Shown: piece after piece, positions 43,997 to 53,782 of the stretch | Layout: every line of letters begins with the position of its first letter | How positions within the stretch are numbered: the stretch's first letter is position 1 | NCBI RefSeq assembly: GCF_017357225.1 | Contig: NZ_CP071611.1 | Location: 124,001 to 188,000, forward strand | Length of the DNA: 64,000 nucleotides | Direction: 5' to 3' | Source: Rhizobium binae | Lineage (GTDB): Bacteria; Pseudomonadota; Alphaproteobacteria; Rhizobiales; Rhizobiaceae | The notes under the pieces: model-generated | What the model was told of the DNA's origin: nothing | Databases searched by the model: none | What the model saw: only the letters and a program-made list of their open reading frames with translations | Program-made: the position numbers and the translations under genes

Positions 43997-44941
43997 TCAC
44001 CGCTCGCCGCGACGATAGGGCTGCATCAGCGCCTGCGGGACGCGGGCGCGGCGGGCCATGATGGCAAGAGCGGCAATGGAAAGGATATAGGGCGTCATCA
44101 GGAAAAGCTGATAGGGCACGAGGCCGCTCAGCGCCGTCTGCAGCCGAAGCTGAAAGGCATCGAAGAAGGCGAAGAGCAGGGCCCCGAACAGCGCGCGGCC
44201 CGGCCGCCAAGACGCGAAGACGACGAGCGCGATGCAGATCCAGCCGCGCCCCTGCACCATGGTCGGGAAGAAGCTGTTGAACGCCGACAAGGTCAGGAAG
44301 GCGCCGCCCATTCCCATCAGCGCGCTTCCGGCGATGACCGCGCCGTAACGCACCTTCATCGGATTGACGCCCTGGGCTTCCGCCGCGTGCGGGTTCTCTC
44401 CGGTCATGCGGATCGCAAGCCCCACGGGCGTGCGGAAAAAGATGTAGGCCATCAAGAGGGCAATCAGGATCGCAAGATAGGTCGGCGCCGTCTGCGTAAA
44501 GAAGGCCGGGCCGACGAACGGCAGCGTCGAGAGGCCGGGGATGGCGATCGGCTGGAACGGCACGATGGTCGGCGGCGTATTGGCAAGCGGCACGATCAGC
44601 CGGAAAACATAATAGCTGAAGCTCGACGCAAAGAGGGTGACGCCGAGACCGGCGACATGCTGCGAGAGGCCAAGCGTCACCGTTAGCCCCGCATGCAGCA
44701 GGCCGAAGACACCGCCGGCGATCGCAGCAATCAGCAGGCCGGTCCAGAGATCGGCGCCATGATAGACGGATAGCCAGCCGATCATCGCGCCGAAAGTCAT
44801 GATGCCTTCGATGCCGAGATTGAGCACGCCGGCCCGTTCACAGAGCAGGGCGCCGAGCGTGCCGAAAATCAGCGGTGTGGCGATCCGCAGGATTGCCGCC
44901 CATAGCCCGGCGGAGGCGATGATATCGAACAGTTGCGTCAT
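43997..44941 (-). CDS. Nucleoside/nucleobase ABC transporter permease (NupQ/YufQ-like)
   Basis: 314 residues with about eight to ten membrane helices, RbsC-like family (FGTLGALLCERAGVLNLGIEGIM near the N-terminus, a hallmark of BMP-type importers). ATGA-coupled to the preceding permease. Confidence 0.9.
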   Translation of the reverse strand: MTQLFDIIASAGLWAAILRIATPLIFGTLGALLCERAGVLNLGIEGIMTFGAMIGWLSVYHGADLWTGLLIAAIAGGVFGLLHAGLTVTLGLSQHVAGLGVTLFASSFSYYVFRLIVPLANTPPTIVPFQPIAIPGLSTLPFVGPAFFTQTAPTYLAILIALLMAYIFFRTPVGLAIRMTGENPHAAEAQGVNPMKVRYGAVIAGSALMGMGGAFLTLSAFNSFFPTMVQGRGWICIALVVFASWRPGRALFGALLFAFFDAFQLRLQTALSGLVPYQLFLMTPYILSIAALAIMARRARVPQALMQPYRRGER

Positions 44942-45987
44942 CGCCTTATCCTGTACTGGGTGAAGAACAATGCGATCAGCATCGTCAGCAGCGACAGCGC
45001 CACCGTGACATCGGCAATATAGGTCGGGATGCCGAGACCCCGGCTCATGCCGTCGGCGCCGACGAACATCGTGGCCGTGAAAATGGCGGCGAAGACCACA
45101 CCGAGCGGATTGAGGTTGGCAAGCATCGCCACCACGATGCCGGCATAGCCGAAACCGGGCGACAGGTCGGTCGTCACATACCCCTTGACGCCCATCACTT
45201 CGATTGCGCCTGCAAGCCCTGCAAGCCCACCGGAGAGACAGGCAACCTTCACCAATGTTCTTCCGAGCGGCACACCAGCAAAAACCGCACCGGCAGGATT
45301 GAGGCCCGCGGCGCGCGACTGCATGCCAAATACGGTGCGGGACTGGATGAAGTGAATGACGATCGCCAGCAAGATCGCGATGGCAAATCCGATATGCAGG
45401 CGCGAGCGGGCGATCAGCTTCGCCAGCATGGCATGATCGCTGACGGACTGCGACTGCGGCCAGCCGAAGGCGAGCGGATCCTTGAGCACGCCGTCTATCA
45501 GCATCGAGACGAACAGCACGGCGATGAAATTCATCAGCAGGCTTGTGACGACCTCATCGACGGAAAAGCGCAACCTCAGCCACAGCGGGATCAAGATCAG
45601 CACCATGCCGGCAATGGCACCAACCAGCAGCAGTAGCGGAATGAGAATGGGTGCCGGAAGATTGCCGAGCAGTTTCGAGCTTGCCGCCGCAACGGCGATG
45701 GCGCCGAGATAGAACTGGCCCTCGGCGCCGATATTCCAGAGCCGCGCGCGGAAAGCGACGGCGGCGGCAAGTCCGGTCAGCATCAGTGGCGTCGCCCGCG
45801 TCAGTGTTTCGGTCGCCGAAAGCCGCGAACCGAAGGCGCCGGTCAGGATGCGCCAATAGGCGTCGAGAACAGGTGCGCCGGCGATCGAGATCAAGATGCC
45901 CGCCAGCGCCAGCGCCCCGATGATGGCGATGACGGGTGTGGCGATCAGCAGGTAAAGCGGGCGGTGCTCGCGGCGCTCAAATCGCAT
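44938..45987 (-). CDS. Nucleoside/nucleobase ABC transporter permease (YufP-like)
   Basis: 349 residues, multiple helices, with RATPLMLTGLAAAVAFRARL and NIGAEGQFYLGAI typical of this permease type. It overlaps the ATPase gene by 11 bp. Forms the channel with the downstream permease. Confidence 0.9.
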   Translation of the reverse strand: MRFERREHRPLYLLIATPVIAIIGALALAGILISIAGAPVLDAYWRILTGAFGSRLSATETLTRATPLMLTGLAAAVAFRARLWNIGAEGQFYLGAIAVAAASSKLLGNLPAPILIPLLLLVGAIAGMVLILIPLWLRLRFSVDEVVTSLLMNFIAVLFVSMLIDGVLKDPLAFGWPQSQSVSDHAMLAKLIARSRLHIGFAIAILLAIVIHFIQSRTVFGMQSRAAGLNPAGAVFAGVPLGRTLVKVACLSGGLAGLAGAIEVMGVKGYVTTDLSPGFGYAGIVVAMLANLNPLGVVFAAIFTATMFVGADGMSRGLGIPTYIADVTVALSLLTMLIALFFTQYRIRR

Positions 45988-47509
45988 GATCGGGCTCGCG
46001 GGTCTCTTGCCATTCGCCGGCCATCATCAGCCCCAGCCTACGGGCGTCGGCGCCATCGGCATTGACGGGCGGCGACAGCCGGCCGCCGACGATCGCCTGT
46101 ATGCGGTCTGCAAGCGCGATCACCTCGTCAAGATCCTCCGAGATCAGCAGCACCGCAGTCCCCTGCCGGCGAGCTTCCAGCAGGCGCGCATGCACGGCGG
46201 CAACCGCACCTTCATCGAGGCCGCGCGCAGGCTGCGCCGCGATCAGGATGCGCGGCCGCCGATAGAGACTGCGCCCGAGAATGAGCTTTTGCATATTGCC
46301 GCCGGACAGCAGCCGCGTGCGGGTTGCCGGGCCGCCGCCGCGAACGTCGAAGCCGTCGATGATCTCGCGCGCAAAGGCCATGCCGGCCTTGCGGTTGACG
46401 AGGCCGCGGCGCGAGAAGGCGGGCGAAGCGATGCGCTCCAGCACGGCATTTTCCCAGATGGCCATTTCGCCGATCACACCCTCATGGTTGCGGTCCTCGG
46501 GAATGCGGCCGATGCCGGCTTCGACGACATCGGCGACGTCAAGATTGCCGACCACTTCGCCGAACAGCCTGAGGTCGCCGCAGCTGCGCGCCAGCGTGCC
46601 GGAAAGAAGATGCGCCAACGCCGCCTGGCCATTGCCCGAAACGCCGATAATGCCGAGGATCTCTCCCTGGTGCAGCCGAAAGCTGATCGATTTCAGACGA
46701 TCGATGCCGCCAATTCGCACGGTCACGCCCGAAGCCTCGAGTGCAACGGCGCCAGGTGTCGACGGTTCGCGAACGGGCCGCGTTACGCGATGCCCGACCA
46801 TCAGTTCGGCGAGTTCCGCCTTGCTAGTTTCCGCTGCCCTGCGTTCGGCGACCATCTTGCCGCCGTGTAAGACGACGATGCGGTCGGCCGCAGCCATGAC
46901 CTCATCGAGCTTGTGCGAGATGAAGATCAACGACAGGCCCTGGCGGGCCATTTCCTTCAGCGTCGTGAACAGCCGCTCGGCCTCGATGTTGGTCAGCACC
47001 GCCGTCGGCTCGTCGAGGATGAGGATGCGGGCGTCGTTGTAGAGCGCCTTGAGGATTTCCACTCGCTGCTGCTCGCCGACCGACAGATCGCCAAGGCGAG
47101 CGTCAGGATCAACCGTGAGGCCGAAGCGCTCGGAAATGGCCAGGAGCTTCTTGCGCGCCGCTGACGTTGCCGAACGCCAGGACCATAGTCCCTCCGTGCC
47201 GGTCATGACATTTTCAAGGACCGTCAAATTGGGCGCGAGCGAGAAATGCTGATGCACCATGCCGACGCCAGCGCGGATCGCCGCGCGCGGCTTGCCCTGC
47301 GGCAGCTCGACGCCGTCGATCAGAATTCGGCCGGCATCCGGCATGTAATGGCCAAAAAGGATGCTCATCAGCGTGGTCTTGCCCGCGCCGTTCTCGCCGA
47401 GCAGGGCAACGACCTCGCCCCAGGCCAGCGTCATGGAAATATCGTCATTGGCAAGGTTGGCGCCGAAGCGTTTGCTGACGCCGACAATCTCGAGAACAGG
47501 CCCGGTCAT
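45977..47509 (-). CDS. Nucleoside/nucleobase ABC transporter double ATPase (NupO/RbsA-like)
   Basis: 510 residues from MTGPVLEIVGV. Two fused ATPase domains: the first intact (GENGAGKTT, LSVGEQQR, LILDEPTAVL), the second with a degenerate Walker A (GVSGNGQAAL) but signature LLSGGNMQK, as in RbsA-like proteins. The start overlaps the amidase stop by ATGA, evidence that the amidase frame at 47506 is the genuine end of that gene. Confidence 0.92.
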   Translation of the reverse strand: MTGPVLEIVGVSKRFGANLANDDISMTLAWGEVVALLGENGAGKTTLMSILFGHYMPDAGRILIDGVELPQGKPRAAIRAGVGMVHQHFSLAPNLTVLENVMTGTEGLWSWRSATSAARKKLLAISERFGLTVDPDARLGDLSVGEQQRVEILKALYNDARILILDEPTAVLTNIEAERLFTTLKEMARQGLSLIFISHKLDEVMAAADRIVVLHGGKMVAERRAAETSKAELAELMVGHRVTRPVREPSTPGAVALEASGVTVRIGGIDRLKSISFRLHQGEILGIIGVSGNGQAALAHLLSGTLARSCGDLRLFGEVVGNLDVADVVEAGIGRIPEDRNHEGVIGEMAIWENAVLERIASPAFSRRGLVNRKAGMAFAREIIDGFDVRGGGPATRTRLLSGGNMQKLILGRSLYRRPRILIAAQPARGLDEGAVAAVHARLLEARRQGTAVLLISEDLDEVIALADRIQAIVGGRLSPPVNADGADARRLGLMMAGEWQETREPDHAI

Positions 47510-48919
47510 GACGGCAACCCCGCCACCGGAAAACGGTGCTGCCATCGCCCCTCGGCCTCCAGGCGTGCCGCAAGCGTCAGAAGCCCCGGCTCGTGACCCA
47601 TCGGCATCATGAGCTGCACTGGTAGCGGCATGGCATGCTCATCCTGTCCGAAAGGCAGCGTCAAAGCAGGAAAACCCGAAACATTGGCAAGGCAGGCAAG
47701 CGGCGCAAACGCAGTCATTCGCTCCAGATGCAGATCGATGTCGCCATGATCGGACGGAAAGGAGCCGATCGCAAGGGGTGCGGCGGCGAGCATCGGCATC
47801 AGGATGCAATCGACCGTGTCGAACAGCCTCCAGACCGCGTGGCTCACCAGGACTGCATCCTTCAGCGTCTGCCAGAGCCTGGCGGCCGAAAGCGCCCCGT
47901 CCGCGCATCGCAAAAGCCTGCGTGAGAGGCTCCGCCCTGCTTTCTTCGAGCACTGCCGCCTCGATGAGGGCGGCGAGATTGACCGAAACGATATCGGCGA
48001 AGGCACGGCTGCTGGCTGCGACGCTCCATTCAAGGTCCGCCCAGGCCAATGGAACGATGACGTGCCCGTCCGCCTCGAGCGCACGTGCCGCCTCCGTGAC
48101 GGCCGCAAGGCGATCGCCATCGGTCGGATGCGTCGGTCCGGTATCGGTCAACAGGCCGATCCGCAAACGGCCATTGGTAAAATCGATGGGAGGGGAATCC
48201 GGGACGGGTCCGCGTGCATTGCCGCTCAGACTGCTGAAGATCAGTGCCGTATCCCGCACCGAGCGGCAGACCGCAAGTTCGCTCGCGATGCCGGCAAGGT
48301 GGTTGCCGAAAGAAGGTCCGCCGGGGATAGCGCCACGGGTCGGCTTCATTCCGACGAGACCGCAACAGGCGGCGGGCACGCGGATGGAGCCGCCGGCATC
48401 GGTGGCATGAGCAATCGCGACGACCCCGGCGGCAACCGCTGCCGCCGCACCGCCCGACGAGCCGCCGGCGGTACGGGCCGAATCGAGCGGGTTGCGACAG
48501 ACAGGCCCGATTGCCGGTTCGCTGGCGAGCGAAAGGCCGAATTCGGGGCTCGTCGTCAGTCCGAACAGACAGAAGCCGGCCTCGCGGAACCGCAAAGCCA
48601 GATCGGAGTCGGCTCCGCCGCCTTTTCTCTCAAAGAGGCGGGAACCGGCCGTTACCGGCAGACCGCGGAAGGGACCGCCAAGATCCTTCGCCAAGGTCGG
48701 CACGCCGGCAAAGGGCCGCGCCGAGAAACGCTCGGGCGCGCTCTGCCGCTCCCGGTCACAGGCCTGCGCCGCGGCGAAACCCACGGCGCCGTCGAGATAG
48801 GCGATCGCCCCGAGCGGCTCATGCCGCGCGGCGGCCTCGAGGGATATCTGCAACGCTTCTGCAGCGCTCAGGTTGCCATGCCTGATCGCTGCCGCCAGTT
48901 CCGTCGCATCGCCCTGCAT
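47506..48919 (-). pseudogene. Amidase-signature family protein, frameshifted
   Basis: The N-terminal two thirds (from MQGDATELAAAIR at 48919) carry the amidase signature: the Lys of TLAKDLGG, GGSSGGAAAAV and DAGGSIRVPAACCG with the Ser triad. Around 47895-47898 the reading switches frame at a GGGG run (minus strand), and the C-terminal part (GALSAARLWQTLKD onward, ending at 47506) continues in another frame. Removing one G would join them as RGRALSAARLW. Either a sequencing error or a real inactivating change. Positioned in the nucleobase operon, so a ring-opening or ureido/amide hydrolase role is possible. Confidence 0.75.
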
Positions 48920-48927
48920 GGGGCGAA

Positions 48928-49914
48928 CTACTTGGGCTCTTCCATCATCTTCGGAACTTCGAAGGTGCCTGCCTTGATCTCCGCCCGCTTGGCTTCCATC
49001 GCGGCCTCCGCCTCGGCAGGCGCCACGCCCTTGACGAAGACGATATCGCTGCCGCCTTCCTTCATCAGACCGTAAGACGTGTAGTTCCTCCCGACTGGTT
49101 TGCCGGCAGCGACATCGGCGATCGCGGCATTGAGGATCGGGCGGAAATACCACATGGCGTTGGCAAACACCGTGTCCGGATAACGCGGCGTGTAATTGAC
49201 CAGCGAGCCGACCGACTTGATGCCGCGTTCCTTGGCGGCATCGGCCGTGCCGATGCGCTCGCCGAACAGGATATCGGCGCCGGCATCGATCTGGGCAAGA
49301 CCGGCCTCGCGGGCCTTCGGCGGATCGAAGAAGGTGCCTATGAACGAGACCAGGTGCTTTGCGTCGGGATTGACAGCCTTGACGCCCGCGGCAAAGGCGT
49401 TGATCAGCATGTTGACCTCGGGGATCGGAATGGCGCCGACCGAACCGACGACGTTCGACTTGGTCATCTTGCCCGCAAGCATGCCGGCGAGATAGGCGCC
49501 GTCATGATTCCACGTGCCGAAGACGCCGAAGTTGTCGCCGGCCTGCTCGCCGCTCGAGCCCAGCACGAAGGCGGTCTCGGGATAGTCGGCCGCAACCTGC
49601 CGGGCCTCCTTCTCCACCGCATAGGCTTCGCCGATGATCAGCTTGCTGCCCTGTTCGGCATATTCGCGCATGGCGCGCGGATAATCGGTGCCGGAGACAC
49701 CTTCGGAAAAGACATATTCGATCACGCCTTCCTTGGCAGCGTCCTGGAGGGCCTTATGAAGACAGGAATTCCAGGCGTTTTCGACCGGCGACGCATGAAT
49801 GCCGGCAACTTTCAGCGGGGCGGCAGCCCTTGCGAGCGGGGCGAAGCTGCTGACTCCGAGCGCAATGCCCGATGCGATCACTGCCCGGCGTGAAATCAGG
49901 ATGTCTTTGGTCAT
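48928..49914 (-). CDS. BMP-family nucleoside/nucleobase-binding lipoprotein-like solute-binding protein
   Basis: 328 residues from MTKDILISRR, with GGGGAG upstream. A twin-arginine-like ISRRAVIASGIALGV N-terminus ends near ARA/AAP. The mature part is BMP family (PurBP/BmpA-like: EYAEQGSKLIIGEAYA and GTWNHDGAYLAGMLAG). No lipobox Cys is visible. First gene of the operon; binds purine or pyrimidine nucleosides or bases by family. Confidence 0.9.
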   Translation of the reverse strand: MTKDILISRRAVIASGIALGVSSFAPLARAAAPLKVAGIHASPVENAWNSCLHKALQDAAKEGVIEYVFSEGVSGTDYPRAMREYAEQGSKLIIGEAYAVEKEARQVAADYPETAFVLGSSGEQAGDNFGVFGTWNHDGAYLAGMLAGKMTKSNVVGSVGAIPIPEVNMLINAFAAGVKAVNPDAKHLVSFIGTFFDPPKAREAGLAQIDAGADILFGERIGTADAAKERGIKSVGSLVNYTPRYPDTVFANAMWYFRPILNAAIADVAAGKPVGRNYTSYGLMKEGGSDIVFVKGVAPAEAEAAMEAKRAEIKAGTFEVPKMMEEPK

Positions 49915-49933
49915 CGATTGCTCCCCTTTTTTT

Positions 49934-49976
49934 ACCATCTGGTTCAAAATCATAGTAGCGCCTAAAAATGTGTCAA
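49934..49976 (-). promoter_or_regulatory. Promoter and small palindrome of the nucleobase operon
   Basis: TTGACA (49971-49976) and TATGAT (49949-49954), spacing 16 bp, on the minus strand. ACCATCTGGT (49934-49943), with ACCA/TGGT arms, lies just downstream where a repressor would bind. The rest of the 334-bp gap, 49977-50248, shows no convincing gene or promoter for the plus-strand lipid cluster. Confidence 0.6.
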
Positions 49977-50248
49977 GGAGAGAAGGGGCTTAAAAATCAG
50001 GCTGATCGCCTCCGCCGGCCTTTCATTGCACGCCGATTTTTTTCGGCGTCCCGATGGCGTCTCGACTTGGCGCAAGGAACGCGGCGTGGCAGGCTGCGTC
50101 CCCGTTGCCGCCGCGCTTTTCGGTTGAGATTTTTCGCTTCACGAAGCGCGTCCTTCGTTCGGGGCGAGCGGCTCCGACCGGATCTGTAAGGCTTGGCGCG
50201 GCGGCATCGGCAGGGTATGCAGAGGCTATTGGGGTGGGGAAACAATAA

Positions 50249-50854
50249 ATGGGTGAAGAAGAGGACGCGTCGCGGCGGCCGATCGCGAGCCGGTCGTCGT
50301 CCTGGGCGATCGCCATGAGCGCGTGGCTGGCGCCCAGCGGTGTGACGCCGAACAGCATTTCGCTCTTCTCGATCCTGTTTGCCGCCATCGGCGCGGCGCT
50401 GATTGTGCTCACAACCCATCCGATCGCGATGATCGGCGCGGCCGTGTCGGTGCAGTTGCGGCTGGTCTGCAACCTGCTCGACGGAATGGTCGCAATCGAA
50501 GGCGGCAAGAAAACCAAGCGCGGGGCGATCTACAATGAATTTCCCGACCGGGTGGCCGACAGCCTGCTGCTCGTCACGGCCGGTTATGCCTGCGGCTTTC
50601 CCTGGCTCGGCTGGTTGTCCGTGCTGCTTGCCGCACTCACCGCCTATGTCAGGGTCTTCGGAGGATCGGTCGGTCTTGCTCAGGACTTCAGCGGCATCAT
50701 GTCCAAGCAGCGCCGCATGGCGGTGCTGACCGCCGGCCTTGTTACCGCCAGCCATTGGTCGCTGATCCTGAGCTCAGCCATCATCGCGACCGGCAGCCTC
50801 GTCACCTGCATCACTCGTACGATAACGCTTTCCCATTCGCTGGAGAGTCTATGA
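50249..50854 (+). CDS. CDP-alcohol phosphatidyltransferase family protein with altered motif
   Basis: 201 residues with several membrane helices. The family motif region reads NLLDGMVAIEGGKK, continuing TKRGAIYNEFPDRVAD. Against D-x2-DG-x2-AR-x8-G-x3-D-x3-D, the first Asp is Asn, the Arg is Ile and the third Asp is Asn, while the second and fourth Asp remain. It overlaps plsC by ATGA. With a CdsA-like gene next it resembles the YnbA/YnbB pair of enterobacteria. It should make a phosphatidyl alcohol, if active; the substrate alcohol is unknown. Confidence 0.82.
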   Translation: MGEEEDASRRPIASRSSSWAIAMSAWLAPSGVTPNSISLFSILFAAIGAALIVLTTHPIAMIGAAVSVQLRLVCNLLDGMVAIEGGKKTKRGAIYNEFPDRVADSLLLVTAGYACGFPWLGWLSVLLAALTAYVRVFGGSVGLAQDFSGIMSKQRRMAVLTAGLVTASHWSLILSSAIIATGSLVTCITRTITLSHSLESL

Positions 50855-51471
50855 CCGCTCTTGTCCGTCGCCTCCTTGTGTTGTTCGTCCGCATCATGGT
50901 CGGCGCCCGAAGCGAGTGGCAGGGCTGCGCGCCCGACACGCGCCGCCGCATCTATTTCGCCAATCACAACAGCCATGTCGATACGGTCGCCGTCATGGCC
51001 GCCCTGCCGTACCAGGTGCGGCGGCTGACCCATCCGGTTGCGGCGCGCGACTATTGGGGAACCAGCGCCTTTCGCCGTTTTATCGCGGAGAAAGGCTTGC
51101 GCGCCGTTCTGATCGACCGCAAGCCTCTGCCGGACAGCAACCCGCTCGAGCCGCTCGAGCGTCTGCTCGAGGAAGGGCGTTCGATCCTGATTTTTCCGGA
51201 AGGGACGAGAAGCGCCACCGAAGAGATTGCCCCATTCCGCAGCGGAATCTATCGGCTTGCCTGCCGCTTCCCCGATGTCGATCTCGTGCCGATCCATCTC
51301 GACAATCTGCAGCGCATCCTGCCGAAGGGAAGCATACTGATCGTGCCGATCACCTGCACGGCGCGGTTCGGCAAGCCGCTGCGCGTCGAACCGGACGAAG
51401 GCAAGGACGCATTCCTGGCCCGTGCCCGCGCCGCGATCATCGAGCTGGCAGACGGAGAGCGCACCGCATGA
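50851..51471 (+). CDS. 1-acyl-sn-glycerol-3-phosphate acyltransferase-like protein (PlsC family)
   Basis: 206 residues in ATGA overlap with both neighbours. The acyltransferase motifs are HNSHVD (HX4D), the FIAEKGLRAVLIDRK region and FPEGTRS. It would acylate lysophosphatidate to phosphatidate at the membrane, supplying the CdsA-like enzyme encoded next. A housekeeping plsC presumably exists elsewhere, so this is a dedicated copy. Confidence 0.88.
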   Translation: MTALVRRLLVLFVRIMVGARSEWQGCAPDTRRRIYFANHNSHVDTVAVMAALPYQVRRLTHPVAARDYWGTSAFRRFIAEKGLRAVLIDRKPLPDSNPLEPLERLLEEGRSILIFPEGTRSATEEIAPFRSGIYRLACRFPDVDLVPIHLDNLQRILPKGSILIVPITCTARFGKPLRVEPDEGKDAFLARARAAIIELADGERTA

Positions 51472-52397
51472 CCAGCCTTTTCTCCGTCGTCCTTGCCGCG
51501 ATCCTCGGCCTGCTCGCCGTCGCTTCCGCCATCGGTTTCATCCTGCAGCGGCGGGCGACCGAACCCGGCTCCGTCGCCACCGTCCAGAACCTCAATGCCC
51601 GCATCCGCTCCTGGTGGCTCATGGTCGCGATCTTCGGCGGCGCGATCCTGCTCGGGGATACCGCGGTGGTCATCCTGTTCGGGTTTCTGTCCTTCATGGC
51701 GCTCCGCGAATTCTGGACGCTGACGCCATCCCGGCGCGGCGATCACCTAGCTTTGTTCCTGTCCTTCTTCGTCGTTCTGCCAGTGCAATATGTCCTGCTC
51801 GGAACGCTATGGTACGGCCTCTTTTCGATTTTCATTCCGGTCTATGCCTTCCTGATCCTGCCGGCGGTGGCAACGCTCACGGGCGACGTCAACGAGTTCC
51901 TTGCGCGCACCGCCAGGGTGCAATGGGGATTGATGCTGACCGTTTATTCGATCAGCCATGCCCCGGCGCTCCTCATGCTGCAGGCCGGCACGCCCTCGGC
52001 GCTTCTCCTCGTCTATCTTGTGATCGTGGTGCAGCTCAGCGACGTCTTCCAGTATGTCTGGGGCAAGCTCCTGGGAAAACACCGCTTCTCACCGAACATC
52101 AGCCCCTCGAAAACGCTCGAAGGCCTCATCGGCGGCGGCGCCTCCGCCATCCTCGTCGGAACCTTGCTCTATCGCCTGACGCCGTTCTCGCCTCTGCAGG
52201 CGGCGGCCGTCAGCACGGTCATCGTCGTTGCGGGCTTCTTCGGCGGATTCGTGCTCTCGGCGATCAAACGCGATCTCAACGCCAAGGACTGGGGCTATGT
52301 GATCGAGGGCCATGGCGGCGTGCTCGACCGCCTGGATTCCATCACATTCTCAGCGCCGCTGTTCTTCCATATCGTCCGCTATTGGTTCACGACCTAG
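51468..52397 (+). CDS. Phosphatidate cytidylyltransferase-like protein (CdsA/YnbB type)
   Basis: 309 residues, about eight helices. The C-terminal CdsA signature is complete: SPSKTLEG, KRDLNAKDWG and GHGGVLDRLDS. It would convert phosphatidate and CTP to CDP-diacylglycerol. ATGA-coupled to plsC; together with the CDP-alcohol phosphatidyltransferase the three enzymes make a self-contained route from lysophosphatidate to a phosphatidyl alcohol. Confidence 0.9.
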   Translation: MTSLFSVVLAAILGLLAVASAIGFILQRRATEPGSVATVQNLNARIRSWWLMVAIFGGAILLGDTAVVILFGFLSFMALREFWTLTPSRRGDHLALFLSFFVVLPVQYVLLGTLWYGLFSIFIPVYAFLILPAVATLTGDVNEFLARTARVQWGLMLTVYSISHAPALLMLQAGTPSALLLVYLVIVVQLSDVFQYVWGKLLGKHRFSPNISPSKTLEGLIGGGASAILVGTLLYRLTPFSPLQAAAVSTVIVVAGFFGGFVLSAIKRDLNAKDWGYVIEGHGGVLDRLDSITFSAPLFFHIVRYWFTT

Positions 52398-52408
52398 GCG
52401 CCGTCTAA

Positions 52409-52732
52409 TCAAGACCCATCGATATCCTCCAGGATCTCGAACAGCCGGCGCTGAACATCCCGCTCCTGTCTGCCAATCGCTGTCATCAGCCTGGCCATCG
52501 TTCCCCGCAGCCCATGCAGCTCGTCCACCAGCTCCATGACGATATCCACGCCGGCTTCGTTGACGCCCATGTTTCCCATCAGGTCCAGAATGAGCCTTGC
52601 GCGGGCGACGTCAGCGTCGCGAAATTGTCGCTGACCGCTCGATGTCTCCGGGATCAGCCAGCCCTGTTCGATCCAGAAATCGAGTTGGACGACGTCGATT
52701 TTCAAGTAAAGACGGAATTCGAGATCATCCAT
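52409..52732 (-). CDS. cbpM: CbpM-like chaperone modulator
   Basis: 107 residues from MDDLEFRLYLKI. A MerR-like helix-turn-helix fold (LEFWIEQGWLIPE-type stretch QLDFWIEQGWLIPE) and a C-terminal helix characterise CbpM, which inhibits CbpA. It starts 3 bp after the cbpA stop, so the two are co-transcribed. Convergent with the lipid cluster. Confidence 0.88.
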   Translation of the reverse strand: MDDLEFRLYLKIDVVQLDFWIEQGWLIPETSSGQRQFRDADVARARLILDLMGNMGVNEAGVDIVMELVDELHGLRGTMARLMTAIGRQERDVQRRLFEILEDIDGS

Positions 52733-52734
52733 GA

Positions 52735-53649
52735 TCAGGCCTCCATGTTCTTTCTCGGATCGTATGGATGTGCGGCCGCCCATTCCTGCACAAGAGACGT
52801 GAGCCGATCGTCAGGGCGATCGGGCAATACGATCTTCAGCGAAACATAGACGTCGCCGTGCCCACCGCCGCGTTTCGGCACGCCCTTGCCCTTGAGACGC
52901 AGGACCTTACCGGTGTTGGAATGCGGCGGCAGCGTCAGGCTGACAGCTCCGGAAGGCGTCGGTGCGCGAACCTTGCCCCCGAGCACCGCTTCACTGAGCG
53001 AAATCGGCAGCTCCAGGCGAATGTCGTCGCCGTCGCGCGTGAAGAAGCGATGCGGGCGCACATGAATTTCGATCAGCGCATCGCCAGCCGGCCCGCCTCC
53101 GATGCCCGGCTCACCCTTGCCGCGCAGCCGCAAGGTCTGGCCGTCGCGGGTTCCCGGTGGAATTTGCACCTCAAGTGCGGGTCCATCGGGAAGCTTGACT
53201 TCGGTTCTGGCGCCGTTGACGGCCTGGAGGAAATCGACCTCCATGGAGAACCGCCGGTCCTGACCATGGCTCCGCGACCGACCACCGCCGGTGCGGCGCG
53301 AAAAGAAGTTAGCAAAAATATCGTCGGCATCGCCGAAATCGGCGAAGCCGGCACTGTTGTGATAGGGATCGTCGGGGCCGCTTGAGGAGGCATAGTCGCG
53401 ATAATAGCTGCGCTGGGCCCGCTCGGCGCCCGACATATCGATCTCGCCGCGGTCGAAGCGGCCGCGCTTCTCCTCATCGCTCAAAATCTCGTAAGCGGTC
53501 GAAATTTCCTTGAACCTGTCCTCGGCGTGTTTGTCGCCGGGGTTCAGGTCGGGGTGAAGTTTCTTGGCGAGCTTGCGGAACGCGCTCTGAATATCCTTCT
53601 GCGTCGCGTCCCGCTTCACGCCCAGAAGCTCATAGGGATCCTGGCTCAT
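52735..53649 (-). CDS. cbpA: CbpA-like DnaJ co-chaperone
   Basis: 304 residues from MSQDPYELLGVKRDA, with GGAGA upstream. J domain with the HPD motif (KKLHPDLNPGDK), a G-rich linker and a C-terminal substrate domain without zinc-finger cysteines, as in CbpA. It stimulates DnaK ATPase and is linked to stress or nucleoid proteins in E. coli. Confidence 0.93.
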   Translation of the reverse strand: MSQDPYELLGVKRDATQKDIQSAFRKLAKKLHPDLNPGDKHAEDRFKEISTAYEILSDEEKRGRFDRGEIDMSGAERAQRSYYRDYASSSGPDDPYHNSAGFADFGDADDIFANFFSRRTGGGRSRSHGQDRRFSMEVDFLQAVNGARTEVKLPDGPALEVQIPPGTRDGQTLRLRGKGEPGIGGGPAGDALIEIHVRPHRFFTRDGDDIRLELPISLSEAVLGGKVRAPTPSGAVSLTLPPHSNTGKVLRLKGKGVPKRGGGHGDVYVSLKIVLPDRPDDRLTSLVQEWAAAHPYDPRKNMEA

Positions 53650-53782
53650 GCATATCTCCGGTCGGGCAGTGAATACTGCTGGTTGGGCTGGGATTGATAT
53701 AGGTTGCCCGGCCGCCGGAGGGGAGGGGGCGGGCAAACGTCAAAAAGCCCGTCGTGCCATGATAGGCGGAGGCTCGCCAGGA

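Noticed and set aside
49968..50189. 73-codon plus-strand frame before the lipid cluster
   Set aside because: Arg-rich, no ribosome site and no recognisable family; likely chance.
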